A stretch of 64,000 bases of DNA from CBDDBU01 sp965226045 (GTDB lineage: Bacteria > Pseudomonadota > Alphaproteobacteria > VGEJ01). Below are positions 20,046 to 28,375 of the stretch, piece after piece. The stretch is from positions 62,001-126,000 of the forward strand of contig CBDDBU010000024.1 in the NCBI GenBank assembly GCA_965226045.1, in the 5' to 3' direction. Each line of letters starts with the position of its first letter. Positions within the stretch are counted from its first letter, which is position 1. The position numbers and the translations under genes were made by a program. The notes beneath the pieces were generated by a model, which was given only the letters and a program-made list of their open reading frames with translations, ran no database searches and was not told the DNA's origin.

Positions 20046-21098
20046 TCAGTCGTCGAAGCCGACGCGATCGACCAGCATCGTGGCCGCCGGACCGTAGGCG
20101 GCGATGGCGTCAAGGCCCAGCCGGTCGGCCTCGAACCCGCCCCAAGATTCGACCTCTGGATGCCATGGCACCCCAGCCTTGACCGGGTACTCGAGATTCC
20201 GCTCGGCGTAGATCCGCTGCCCCTCATCACCGCTTAGAAATTCGACGAACGCGACGGCGGCAGCCAGGTTCTTGGCGCTCTTGGCGACGGCCACGCCGCT
20301 GATGTTGACGTGGGTGCCCCACCCCCCCCGATCGGAGTCACCTTGGTTCGGGAAGAATATAGCGACGGCTTCCGCCCAATGGCGCTGCTCCTCGTCTTGC
20401 TTCATCAGGCCCATGTAGTAGGTGTTGCCGATGCTGAGATCGCACAGCCCCTCGGTGATCGCCTTGATCTGGGCGCGGTCGTTGCCCTGGGGCCGGCGCG
20501 CGAGGTTCGCCTTCACGCCGCGCAGCCACGTCTCGGTGGTCGCTTCGCCGTGATGGGCAATCATGGCCGCGATCAGTCCCCGATTGTAGATGTGGTGGCC
20601 CGAGCGCATACAGATACGGCCGCGCCAGCGCGGGTCAGCAAGATCCTCGTAGGTCGAGAGTTCGCCAGGTTCGATCCGGTCTCGGGCGTAGTAGACCACG
20701 CGCGCCCGCGTTGTCAGGCCGAACCACAGCCCGTCGGGACCGTGGTACGGGGCGGGAATATCGCGATCCAAGAGCGGCGACGAGACGGCGCGCAGAAGGC
20801 CGGCCTCGGCCAAGGCATCGAGGCGAGCGACATCGGCCGTGAGCACGACGTCGGCCGGGCTGTTGGGGCCTTCCGCCTTGAGCCGTTCGAGCAGCCCCTC
20901 CTTGATGTAGACGATGTTAACGGTGACGCCCTGGCGCTCGGTGAACCGCTCGATCAAGGGCTGGACGAGGTATTCCTGACGATAGGAGTAGACGTTGAGC
21001 TCGGTGCTCGCGGCCGCCCCAATCGCCGTCAGAAACGCCAGTCCGGATAGCGCCAATGCCGCCGGACTCGATAGCTTCATCCCGGTGATGGTGCCCAT
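20046..21098 (-). CDS. Iron(III) ABC transporter substrate-binding protein, FutA/FbpA type
   Basis: 350 residues from ATG 21098 (AAAGG upstream). A signal peptide (SSPAALALSGLAFLTAIGAAAS) precedes the FbpA/FutA start ELNVYSYRQEYLVQPL and the blocks ADVVLTADVARLDAL, YARDRIEP, TYEDLADPRWRGRICMRSG, CDLSIGNTYYMGLM and GGWGTHVNISGVAV. The Tyr pair in NTYYMG is the ferric-iron ligand pair of this family. The protein captures Fe(III) in the periplasm for an ABC importer whose permease and ATPase are not in the window. It is divergent from fur across a region with Fur-box-like repeats. Confidence 0.92.
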   Translation of the reverse strand: MGTITGMKLSSPAALALSGLAFLTAIGAAASTELNVYSYRQEYLVQPLIERFTERQGVTVNIVYIKEGLLERLKAEGPNSPADVVLTADVARLDALAEAGLLRAVSSPLLDRDIPAPYHGPDGLWFGLTTRARVVYYARDRIEPGELSTYEDLADPRWRGRICMRSGHHIYNRGLIAAMIAHHGEATTETWLRGVKANLARRPQGNDRAQIKAITEGLCDLSIGNTYYMGLMKQDEEQRHWAEAVAIFFPNQGDSDRGGWGTHVNISGVAVAKSAKNLAAAVAFVEFLSGDEGQRIYAERNLEYPVKAGVPWHPEVESWGGFEADRLGLDAIAAYGPAATMLVDRVGFDD

Positions 21099-21174
21099 TG
21101 AACCTTTCTGATCTTTGTTGGGCCTCCCCTGCGCACGTACGTGGCTCTCGTCCCCTCTTATGCGATTGCCACTC

Positions 21175-21229
21175 AGTCGCATTCGCACTCGACCATCACA
21201 ACGCCCGATTGTCAATTGCGAATGCGACT
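21175..21229. promoter_or_regulatory. Paired Fur-type operator sites between iron-binding gene and fur
   Basis: Perfect 13-base inverted arms AGTCGCATTCGCA (21175-21187) and TGCGAATGCGACT (21217-21229) are separated by 29 bases. The right arm continues into TATTCTCG, so TTGCGAATGCGACTTATTCT resembles alphaproteobacterial Fur boxes of the TTGCAAATGAGAATnATTCT kind. The local DNA is AT-richer than its surroundings. The site lies 77-131 bases upstream of the substrate-binding gene start and about 160 bases upstream of fur. Fur control of both is inferred. Confidence 0.6.
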
Positions 21230-21390
21230 TATTCTCGTTGGTGACGAGCGAGATGGCCGCCGCGTAGCGGCGGCAGGGTGGGCCGGTCGCCGCGACCGAC
21301 CCTCGTGCCGCGATTGCACCGTCTGGAACGTTATGCTACTGCGGCTCTCGGGCTGGGAGACCGTCGTCGAACCGTCGTCTTGGGAGCGGC

Positions 21391-21819
21391 ATGACCTCTC
21401 GCATCGAGAAGCTCTGCGAGGATAAAGGCATCCTGATGACCGAGCAGAGACGCGTGATCGCGCGCGTCCTGGCCGGTGCCAGCGATCATCCAAGCGTCAA
21501 GGAGGTCTACAGCCGTGCGTCCGCGCTGGACCCCAGCATCAGCATCGCGACGGTCTATCGGACCCTGAAGCTGTTCGAGGAAGCCGGCATTCTGGAGCGC
21601 CACGCGTTCGGCGGCGGTGAGGCGCGCTACGAGGAGGCCCCAACCGAGCACCACGATCATCTGATCGATATCGAGACGGGACAGGTGATGGAGTTTCAAA
21701 ACGAGGAGATCGAGCGACTACAACACGCCATGGCGGCGCGATTGGGCTACGAGCTGGTCGGCCATCGGCTCGAGCTGTACGGCCGCCGCCGCGACAACGG
21801 GGAGGACCAAGACCAATGA
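21391..21819 (+). CDS. fur: Ferric uptake regulator, alphaproteobacterial Fur type
   Basis: 142 residues with the winged-helix recognition region SIATVYRTLKLFEEAGIL and the metal-binding hinge EHHDHLIDIETGQVMEF. There is no CxxC structural zinc pair, as is typical for alphaproteobacterial Fur/Mur. It represses iron uptake (or responds to manganese in Mur-type relatives). It lies 290 bases from the divergent iron-binding protein gene and overlaps the following amidohydrolase start by 4 bases (ATGA), an unusual partner. Confidence 0.92.
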   Translation: MTSRIEKLCEDKGILMTEQRRVIARVLAGASDHPSVKEVYSRASALDPSISIATVYRTLKLFEEAGILERHAFGGGEARYEEAPTEHHDHLIDIETGQVMEFQNEEIERLQHAMAARLGYELVGHRLELYGRRRDNGEDQDQ

Positions 21820-22751
21820 GCCGATTCGTGACCGTCGGCGGCGCCCAACTCGGGCCGATCGCGCGCTCGGAGTCCCGTCAGATCGTGGTCGCCCGGCTGC
21901 TGGAGCTGATGCGCGAGGCCGCCGCCCGGGGCTGCGATCTGGTCGTCTTCCCGGAACTGGCGCTAACCACGTTCTTTCCGCGCTGGTGGATGGAGGACGA
22001 GGCCGAGATCGACGCCTTCTTCGAGCGCGAGATGCCGAACGCGGCGACCGCGCCCCTGTTCGAGGAAGCCGCCCGGCGCGGCATCGGCTTTCATCTCGGC
22101 TATGCCGAACTGGCCACCGAGGGCAGCGCCACCAGGCACTTCAACACCGCGATCCTGGTCGACAAATCAGGTGCCATCGTCGGCAAGTATCGCAAGGTGC
22201 ACCTGCCCGGCCACGCCGACGATCGCTCCCACTTCCCGTTCCAGCACCTCGAGAAGCGCTACTTCGATGTCGGCGATCTCGGCTTCGAGACCTGGCGGAC
22301 CCTGGGCGGCGTGATGGGCATGTGCATCTGCAACGATCGGCGCTGGCCCGAGACCTACCGGGTGTTGGGCCTGAAGGGCGCCGAGATGATAGTGCTCGGC
22401 TACAACACGCCGGTGCACTTGCCGTGGGAGCCGATCTACGACCACCTCACCGACTTCCACAATCACCTCAGTATGCAGGCCGGCGCCTATCAGAACTCGA
22501 CTTTCGTGGTCGGCGTGGCCAAAGCCGGCAACGAGGAGGGCAGCGTGCTGGTCGGCGGCAGCTGCATCATCGCGCCGTCAGGCGAAATCGTCGCCCAGGC
22601 GGCAACGATGGACGACGAACTCATCACCTATCGCTGCGACCTCGATCTGTGCGCTCACAACAAGCAGGCGATGTTCAATTTCGCCGAGCACCGGCGCATC
22701 GAGCACTACGGCATCATCACTAGCCAGACCGGCGCCACCCCGCCCGACTGA
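21816..22751 (+). CDS. N-carbamoyl-D-amino-acid hydrolase (D-carbamoylase)
   Basis: 311 residues of the nitrilase superfamily. The Glu-Lys-Cys triad is at E47 (FPELALTTFFPRWW), K127 (GKYRKVHLPGH) and C172 (GMCICNDRRWPE), exactly the numbering known for Agrobacterium D-carbamoylase, and the flanking blocks HLEKRYFDVGDLGF, NHLSMQAGAYQN and SCIIAPSGEI also match. It hydrolyses N-carbamoyl-D-amino acids to D-amino acid, ammonia and carbon dioxide. It is translationally coupled to fur; no hydantoinase is nearby. Confidence 0.9.
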   Translation: MSRFVTVGGAQLGPIARSESRQIVVARLLELMREAAARGCDLVVFPELALTTFFPRWWMEDEAEIDAFFEREMPNAATAPLFEEAARRGIGFHLGYAELATEGSATRHFNTAILVDKSGAIVGKYRKVHLPGHADDRSHFPFQHLEKRYFDVGDLGFETWRTLGGVMGMCICNDRRWPETYRVLGLKGAEMIVLGYNTPVHLPWEPIYDHLTDFHNHLSMQAGAYQNSTFVVGVAKAGNEEGSVLVGGSCIIAPSGEIVAQAATMDDELITYRCDLDLCAHNKQAMFNFAEHRRIEHYGIITSQTGATPPD

Positions 22752-22781
22752 GCGGCGGCCGCGAAAGTTCCGGGCAGGCCG

Positions 22782-22813
22782 AAAAAAAGCCCGGCCTCGT
22801 TTGAGGCCGGGCT
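22782..22813 (-). terminator. Rho-independent terminator of the sugar-binding protein gene
   Basis: An 11-base-pair GC-rich stem AGCCCGGCCTC / GAGGCCGGGCT with a four-base loop lies 20 bases past the minus-strand stop at 22833. On the minus strand it is followed by seven T residues (A7 at 22782-22788 on the plus strand). The stem also sits downstream of the convergent D-carbamoylase, but lacks a T tail in that direction. Confidence 0.85.
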
Positions 22814-22832
22814 CGATGCGGCGCGCCGCTTC

Positions 22833-24236
22833 TTAGCCGTAGTAGCCGGCGTCCTCCAGGACCCGGGTGATACCCGCCTGCATCTTCTTGAGCGCGTCCT
22901 CGATGCTCTGCTCACCATTGACGGCATCGGCCACTTCGATTCCGTTTTGCGAAGAGATCGAAAATCCCTCGGGAATCATGAGGGCGTTGGTGATGCCGTA
23001 TGGCATGCTGGCCATAAGTCCCCTAAAAAACAGCTTTTCGTCCTTGTGCCGATCGAGAATAGAGATCCTCCCCGGTTGTCCCCCGGCGGCGACTACTGCT
23101 TCGCCAATAGCGGGATCCACCGAGTCTCCGGACGCCAAAAACTTCGCAAATGCAATTCCTGCCTCTTTGTTGGTCGAATAGGTCGAGATAAAGGCGCCAA
23201 ACCCGCCGGTACTCACCCGATGCGCGCCTTTTTCATTGTCTCCTTTAGGAGGTAGGTCTGCGTTAAAAACATGGCAGTATTCGGTGAAGCTACAATCGTT
23301 CAACGTGGCAGTACCCCAAGTTAACGGGCCGAATACGGCGCTCCCATTGCCGAAGGCCTTATTACACTCATCCTCCGACGCGTTGGCAGTCACAGGGTGG
23401 GCGTACTTCTGAATGTCGACCAGTGCCTTCAAGGCCAAGTACCCTTCCTCGGACTCGACGGTTGCATTCCAATAACCGGGCTCCTGGCGGTCCACCAAGT
23501 GGCCGCCAAAAGCGCGCAGTATCCCGAAAAACTGATAACCGGCCCAGAAGCTCCGCTGCATTGCACCTACGTAACCGTACTGTTCTGTGTTTGGCGAGTG
23601 CAGTTCTTTAGCTGTCTCGATCGCATCGGCCCAATTTCCCGGGACCGAGAGGCCGGCCTTGTCAAAAATGTCCTTACGGTAGAACGTCATCTGACAATTA
23701 GCATCATGGCATAAGCCGTAGAGCGTCCCGGTCTCAGTAGCCAACGGGATGCGGTAGAGGTTCTGCAATGCCTCCGGCACATCGCTCTGGTAGTCCGCAA
23801 ACCATTCCGGGTCGGCGTCCATGTATGATTGTAGCGGTACCATCGCATCCATTGATTCGAGCGTTGGGTACTGACCATAATCCTGTGTTATCGAATCGAA
23901 TGCATCTGATTCTGATTGCATAACGACGTTGATTTTCGGCAGCATCTCCGAAGCTGGAACCGTGACTATATTGAGTTTGACGTTCGGAAAGGCTTTCTCG
24001 AACAGCGGCTTTAGGGCACGCGCTACGCCGTCAAATCGCTTGCCACTGGCGGTTAGGTGGACTACCTCGCCGCTGACCTCGGCGTTGACTTCGCGCGGGC
24101 AAAAGTTTGCCGCGATGGCGGCGATCGCGGCCGCCGAACTCGCCTGCAGCATACGTCGGCGCGTCAGCGCGCCGCGCCGGTGTTGGGCTGCGTCGGCCAT
24201 CGTCCTTACCAGAGTGTCGTGAGATCGGTCGTCCAT
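22833..24236 (-). CDS. Tat-exported sugar ABC transporter substrate-binding protein
   Basis: 467 residues from ATG 24236, preceded by an excellent GGGAGGAAACCG. The leader has a twin-arginine motif (LTRRRMLQASSAAAIAAIAANF). The mature protein is a family 1 solute-binding protein: GVARALKPLFEKAFPNVKLN, FDSITQDYGQYPTLESMDAMVPL, TFYRKDIFDKAGLSVPGNW and a C-terminal KKMQAGITRVLEDAGY. It should deliver an oligosaccharide or polyol to an ABC importer not present here. Codon third positions hold clearly more A and T than neighbouring genes over about 22980-24060, suggesting recent acquisition. Confidence 0.9.
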   Translation of the reverse strand: MDDRSHDTLVRTMADAAQHRRGALTRRRMLQASSAAAIAAIAANFCPREVNAEVSGEVVHLTASGKRFDGVARALKPLFEKAFPNVKLNIVTVPASEMLPKINVVMQSESDAFDSITQDYGQYPTLESMDAMVPLQSYMDADPEWFADYQSDVPEALQNLYRIPLATETGTLYGLCHDANCQMTFYRKDIFDKAGLSVPGNWADAIETAKELHSPNTEQYGYVGAMQRSFWAGYQFFGILRAFGGHLVDRQEPGYWNATVESEEGYLALKALVDIQKYAHPVTANASEDECNKAFGNGSAVFGPLTWGTATLNDCSFTEYCHVFNADLPPKGDNEKGAHRVSTGGFGAFISTYSTNKEAGIAFAKFLASGDSVDPAIGEAVVAAGGQPGRISILDRHKDEKLFFRGLMASMPYGITNALMIPEGFSISSQNGIEVADAVNGEQSIEDALKKMQAGITRVLEDAGYYG

Positions 24237-24394
24237 CGGTTTCCTCCCGCCGGCGCGAGGGCCGGCCCATTGATTTCCTGGAACGCAATAGACCAAGGCA
24301 TACGAACGCGGCGGCGACTCTAGCAGAGTTTGAGCCGATGCACCGGCCGGGACGGAGCTGTATGGTGGGGCGCGACGTTATGTGAGGAGCAGGG

Positions 24395-25558
24395 ATGGCT
24401 GGCGGACCGCGCCCCTTTTGGGCCCACATCGACCTCGACGCCCTACGCCATAACTACGCCGAGGTGTGCCGGCTTGCCGGGCCCGACATCAAGATCATGC
24501 CGGCGGTCAAGGCGGACGGCTATGGCCATGGCGCGGTTGGCGTCGCGCGCGCCCTCTCCGACTTGGGCGCCTTCGCGTTGGTCACCGGCGCTTTCGAGGA
24601 GGCCTTGGCGATTAGGCAGGCCGGCGTCAAGACGCCGATCTTGATGCTCGGCCATTGCCCGTCTGAGGCGCTGCCCGAGGTGACGGCGGCCGGCTTCATC
24701 CCGACGATCGTCGACATGGCCGGGGCGGCGGCGGTCGCTACGTCCTCCGGCCCACCGGGGGCCGTCTATATCAAAGTCGACTGCGGGTTGCGGCGGCTCG
24801 GCGTCGCATTGGAAGCGGCCGATGCATTCGTCCGCGCGGTCGCCGCGATGCCTGGCGTGAAGATCGAAGGTCTCTACACCCACGTGCCATTTCACGACAA
24901 CGCCGGGGCCGAGTGGTCGCGCGCGCGGCTGGCGGCGTTCGATGGCCTGGTGAGGCGGCTCGCGGCGGCCGGTATCGAGATCCCTGTGACGCAGGCCATG
25001 GCCAGCGCCAACCTGCTGGCCGGGCACAGCGACGCCAGCAACGCAGTGTGCGTCGGCCACCTTCTGTACGGGCTGCCGTGCGCCGACGCGGAAATCGGCG
25101 ATGCGTCCGCCTTCAGGCCGGTCCTCGCGGCGGTCAGCACCCGCCTCATTCACGTCTCCACCTGTGCCGGCGCCCCCGCCGGCTCCGCGGCGGAACCAAG
25201 CCCCTATGGCCGGCGCAACGCGACCACCATCGGCGTGATCCCGGTCGGGCTCTCCGATGGGCTCAGGAACCCGCGCGAGGGCCAGACCATGGAGATGCTG
25301 GTGCGAGGCCGCCGGGTTCCGGTGCTTGGCGTTTCGCTCGAGCACTGTGTGCTCGATTTGGGCGCGGTGACAAATGTTGGCGCGGCGACGCCTGAGGTCG
25401 GTGATGAGGTCGTGGTCATCGGCGCTGAGCGGAATGAGCGCATCGACCTCGCGGACCTGGCGACGTGGCATGGCTGCAGCGAGCGCGAGGTCATGATGCT
25501 GTTCGCAGGTCGCCTGCCGCTCGACCACGACGGCCCACGACCTGCGCCGAGGCGGTGA
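24395..25558 (+). CDS. Alanine racemase-family PLP enzyme, divergent
   Basis: 387 residues of the fold III Alr family. The PLP lysine is K39 in MPAVKADGYGHG and the second catalytic base is Y271 in PYGRRN. The arginine that normally contacts the PLP pyridine nitrogen (RPG before the LYG motif) is a cysteine here (AVCVGHLLYG, C219), and the usual CMD motif is replaced by SLEHCVLDLG. It may be the cell-wall alanine racemase, but these changes point to a different amino-acid substrate or altered mechanism. GAGCAGG precedes ATG 24395. Confidence 0.8.
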   Translation: MAGGPRPFWAHIDLDALRHNYAEVCRLAGPDIKIMPAVKADGYGHGAVGVARALSDLGAFALVTGAFEEALAIRQAGVKTPILMLGHCPSEALPEVTAAGFIPTIVDMAGAAAVATSSGPPGAVYIKVDCGLRRLGVALEAADAFVRAVAAMPGVKIEGLYTHVPFHDNAGAEWSRARLAAFDGLVRRLAAAGIEIPVTQAMASANLLAGHSDASNAVCVGHLLYGLPCADAEIGDASAFRPVLAAVSTRLIHVSTCAGAPAGSAAEPSPYGRRNATTIGVIPVGLSDGLRNPREGQTMEMLVRGRRVPVLGVSLEHCVLDLGAVTNVGAATPEVGDEVVVIGAERNERIDLADLATWHGCSEREVMMLFAGRLPLDHDGPRPAPRR

Positions 25559-25732
25559 AACCCCTTGCAACAGCGCACCTCATGTGTGCAAGGTTGAGGG
25601 CGCCGGAGGTGCCGCGCGAAGGCCTATTTTGGTTTGTTGGTCGCGCCACGCCGCCGGTTTTGGTGCCGTCGTGACCAGCGGGTGGGTGGCGACAACCCGC
25701 GAAGCGTGATGAGTGGAGCGAGGTAGAGCCGG

Positions 25733-25969
25733 TTGGCGGGACGACCAAACTACCGGGGCAAACGCCTTGACCGAGAGCGGAAAAAGGCGGCGAAGAGGGC
25801 CGCCAAGCAGGCCGACAGGGTGGAGCGCACGGCGCTTCGCCAAGAGGGTCCTGATGGAATGATGCCCGACGACACCAGGCCCGACGACATTAGGCCCGAC
25901 GACACGCCGCCGGAGTCGGCGCTTGATACACAGCCTCGGTCGGCGGGCGGCGAGAGCTCTGCGGAGTAG
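25733..25969 (+). CDS. Small basic-acidic conserved-type protein
   Basis: TTG 25733 starts a 78-residue product. The first 35 residues are highly basic and helical (RPNYRGKRLDRERKKAAKRA), resembling a small alphaproteobacterial family beginning RPNY. The tail carries a PDD-type short repeat (PDDTRPDDIRPDDTPPE). No function is known. The start is chosen because the conserved RPNY segment begins at residue 4. Confidence 0.5.
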   Translation: MAGRPNYRGKRLDRERKKAAKRAAKQADRVERTALRQEGPDGMMPDDTRPDDIRPDDTPPESALDTQPRSAGGESSAE

Positions 25970-26028
25970 CTCTCGGACGTCCGCACGGTGGCCGTAACGG
26001 CCACGCGCCGTTGAGGGACGGGAGCAAG

Positions 26029-26766
26029 ATGAAACGCGAGACCGCTGGCGGTGATCGCTGCCAGGTCTTTCAGCCCGGCGAGTTGATATTCGCTGAAGGC
26101 ATGCCAGGCGATGCTGCGTTCATCATTGAACGCGGCGAGGTCGATATTAGTCGCCTGCGCAACGGACAGCAGATGCGCCTCGGGCTGTTGGGCGAGGGCG
26201 AGATTTTCGGCGAGATGGCCCTCATCGACGACAGCCCGCGCACCGCCACGGCGCGTGCGGTCGAGGAGACCGAGGTCATCACGATCTCACCCGAACAGAT
26301 TCAAAGTAAACTGCAGAGCGCTGATACCACAACCTCGATGCTTCTGCGCCTGCTCTTGAAGCGCTTCTGCGGAGTCCAAGAATTGATGGGCGGCACGCTC
26401 GCGCCGAGCGCGGCCCAAGCGCCTGGCCGGCCCGCCGACGAGGCCGATGAGTACGACCGCCAGTACGAAGGCGTTTCGCCACCATCTGAGGCTCGAGCAG
26501 GAACTTACCGATGGCATTTCGTGGGGCGAACTGCGGCTGGTCATGCAGCCCGTCATGTGGCTCGAGGGCCGCAGCGTCGCCGGTTACGAGGCGCTGATCC
26601 GCTGGCAACATCCCCGCCGGGGCTTGGTTTCGCCCGGCGAGTTCGTTCCCATCGCCGAAGCCGGCGGACTGATCCCCGACCTCGACCGGTGGCTGTTCCC
26701 CGCCGCCTTCCAGGCCCTGGCCCAAATTCACGAGCGTTGGGCGGACAGCGAGCGACCGTTTCTTAG
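26029..26766 (+). CDS. Cyclic nucleotide-binding domain protein, frame lost after the domain
   Basis: From ATG 26029 (GGGAG upstream) residues 10-120 form a cNMP-binding beta-roll: VFQPGELIFAEGMPGDAAFII, GEIFGEMALIDDSPRTATARA and a C-terminal helix LLRLLLKRFCGVQELMGG. After about 26465 the frame loses protein-like character and becomes arginine-rich. At the same position the EAL reading frame opens one base out of phase. The natural product is probably a single cNMP-binding plus EAL protein split by a one-base indel. Confidence 0.7.
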   Translation: MKRETAGGDRCQVFQPGELIFAEGMPGDAAFIIERGEVDISRLRNGQQMRLGLLGEGEIFGEMALIDDSPRTATARAVEETEVITISPEQIQSKLQSADTTTSMLLRLLLKRFCGVQELMGGTLAPSAAQAPGRPADEADEYDRQYEGVSPPSEARAGTYRWHFVGRTAAGHAARHVARGPQRRRLRGADPLATSPPGLGFARRVRSHRRSRRTDPRPRPVAVPRRLPGPGPNSRALGGQRATVS

Positions 26767-27268
26767 CGTCAATCTCTCGGGCCTGCGCTTCGCCGACCTT
26801 AGCGTGGTGACGGATCTCCGCGACGCCATGTCCGCCAGCGGCATCGGGGCACAAGACGTCAAGGTCAAACTCACCGAGGGCGCGCTGATCGGTAACCCGC
26901 AGGTCGCGTCCGCCGTGCTCGATGGACTGAAGGAACTCGGACTGGGCATCGCCATCGACCATTTTGGAACCGGCTATTCGAGCCTCAGCGACCTCCACCG
27001 CGTCCCCATCGACACGCTCAAGATCGACCGAAGTTTCGTCACCACGATGTTGGGCAGCGACACCAGCCTGCGCATCGTCCAAAGCATCGTCGGCCTCGCC
27101 AAGGCGCTCGACATGACCATCGTCGCCGAGGGCATCGAGAACGAGCCGGAGGTTGGCGCCCTTGCGGGGCTCGAGTGCGAATACGGTCGGGGCTACCTGT
27201 TCAGCAAACCCCTTTCGCCCGATACGGCCACCGACTTCGCGGTGCGGGGGCGGCCGAACACCGCTTAG
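26447..27268 (+). CDS. EAL-domain protein with degenerate catalytic residues
   Basis: 273 residues, overlapping the cNMP-binding frame by 320 bases. The EAL signature is YEALIRW (E48), with N109 in SVNLSG, E144 in KLTEGAL, K192 in LKIDRSF and E228 in VAEGIE. The metal-binding DDFGTG motif reads DHFGTG (H172 replaces the second aspartate), and the conserved glutamine before GY is arginine (R248). Activity as a cyclic-di-GMP phosphodiesterase is therefore doubtful; it may act as a binding module. Confidence 0.8.
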   Translation: MSTTASTKAFRHHLRLEQELTDGISWGELRLVMQPVMWLEGRSVAGYEALIRWQHPRRGLVSPGEFVPIAEAGGLIPDLDRWLFPAAFQALAQIHERWADSERPFLSVNLSGLRFADLSVVTDLRDAMSASGIGAQDVKVKLTEGALIGNPQVASAVLDGLKELGLGIAIDHFGTGYSSLSDLHRVPIDTLKIDRSFVTTMLGSDTSLRIVQSIVGLAKALDMTIVAEGIENEPEVGALAGLECEYGRGYLFSKPLSPDTATDFAVRGRPNTA

Positions 27269-27384
27269 CAGCCGCGCCTCGACAGGGTAGTATGGGAAGA
27301 CCGGCGTCGAGGCATGACTCAACACATTCGAACAACGGCAAAGCGCCTGTTACCGGCGGCCACTACGCGAAAGATTTAAGAATT

Positions 27385-28298
27385 ATGAATGGCGCGTTCG
27401 TCAGGCTACGGTACCACTTGTACGGCGATTGGTTGGAGTACTTCCAAGACGGGTCCAGCTAGCGCTTTTGTCTGCGGCTGCAGAGGCACTAGAAGTTCGA
27501 CGGATTGGCGTCAATGGGTTGAATGGTCCCGTGCTTGGAAATCCGCGGGACCATGGGGTCTTCCTGCCCTATGCCCAGAGTGACCGTTACAGCTGGCATC
27601 TCGTCGAAGTGATTCTCGAGCTCTTTGGCCGCGGGAAGGGCGGTACATTCGTCGATATTGGGGCGAATATTGGCCTCATGACCTTGCCAATAGCCGCTCA
27701 AGGGATCGACTGTGAAGCCTTTGAGGCTGATCCGGACGTGTTCATGTTGTTGGCGGACAACATCGCCCTCAGCGGGGTTGCAGACCGGGTGCGGGTACAC
27801 AATACAGTGCTTTACGACACCGAAAGAAGCGTCGAGTTTTAGAGAGGCCCGACGAATCGTGGGGACAATCGAATCGCCGCGACGAACCACCGAGGCAAGG
27901 ACGCCATGGGAGAGCATCGCAGAGAAAAGATCAAACTGACGACTTGTCGTCTCGATGACCTGATTTCCGCCGACAGCCTCTCACGACCCATTTTCGTCAA
28001 GATGTATACCCAGGGCGCTGAAGCGAGAATTGTTGGTGGCGGCCCTGTCTTTTTTGAGGGAGTCGATGCAATCTTGTTTGAGTTTTGGCCTTATGGTCTT
28101 GTCCGTCATGGCGAATACATGAGCGTTCTGTCTAAATATCTGAGCGCAAACTACAGCAAAGGAGTTGTTCTCCCTCCAACTTCAAGCTCGGTGAACGAGC
28201 ACGACTTTAGGTCAATCGATGAAGTGGTCAGCCGAATGAAAATATTTGCGGAGACACTGCATCCCCACCGTCAAGTGGATGTCCTCGCTGTGCGCTGA
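27385..28298 (+). pseudogene. FkbM-family methyltransferase, disrupted
   Basis: Three pieces read in order: MNGAFVRLRYHLYGDWLEYF, then (frame-shifted near 27460) RDHGVFLPYAQSDRYSWHLVE and the SAM motif TFVDIGANIGLMTLPI with FEADPDVFML, ending at TAG 27840-27842. The same frame continues after the stop with NRGDNRIA, TCRLDDLI and IFVKMYTQGAEARIVGG, the FkbM C-terminal half. One frameshift and one nonsense codon therefore interrupt it. Base composition is AT-richer than that of neighbours. Confidence 0.75.
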
Positions 28299-28375
28299 AC
28301 ACAACGCGGGGGAGACGGCGAGGCCACGGGGGCGGGTACGCGGCCTGAGCGTGCGAGCGACGCAGGGTTAGTTAG

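Noticed and set aside
25559..25732. Possible small RNA or hairpin between alr-like gene and the small basic gene
   Set aside because: Only weak complementary words; no terminator or promoter could be identified.
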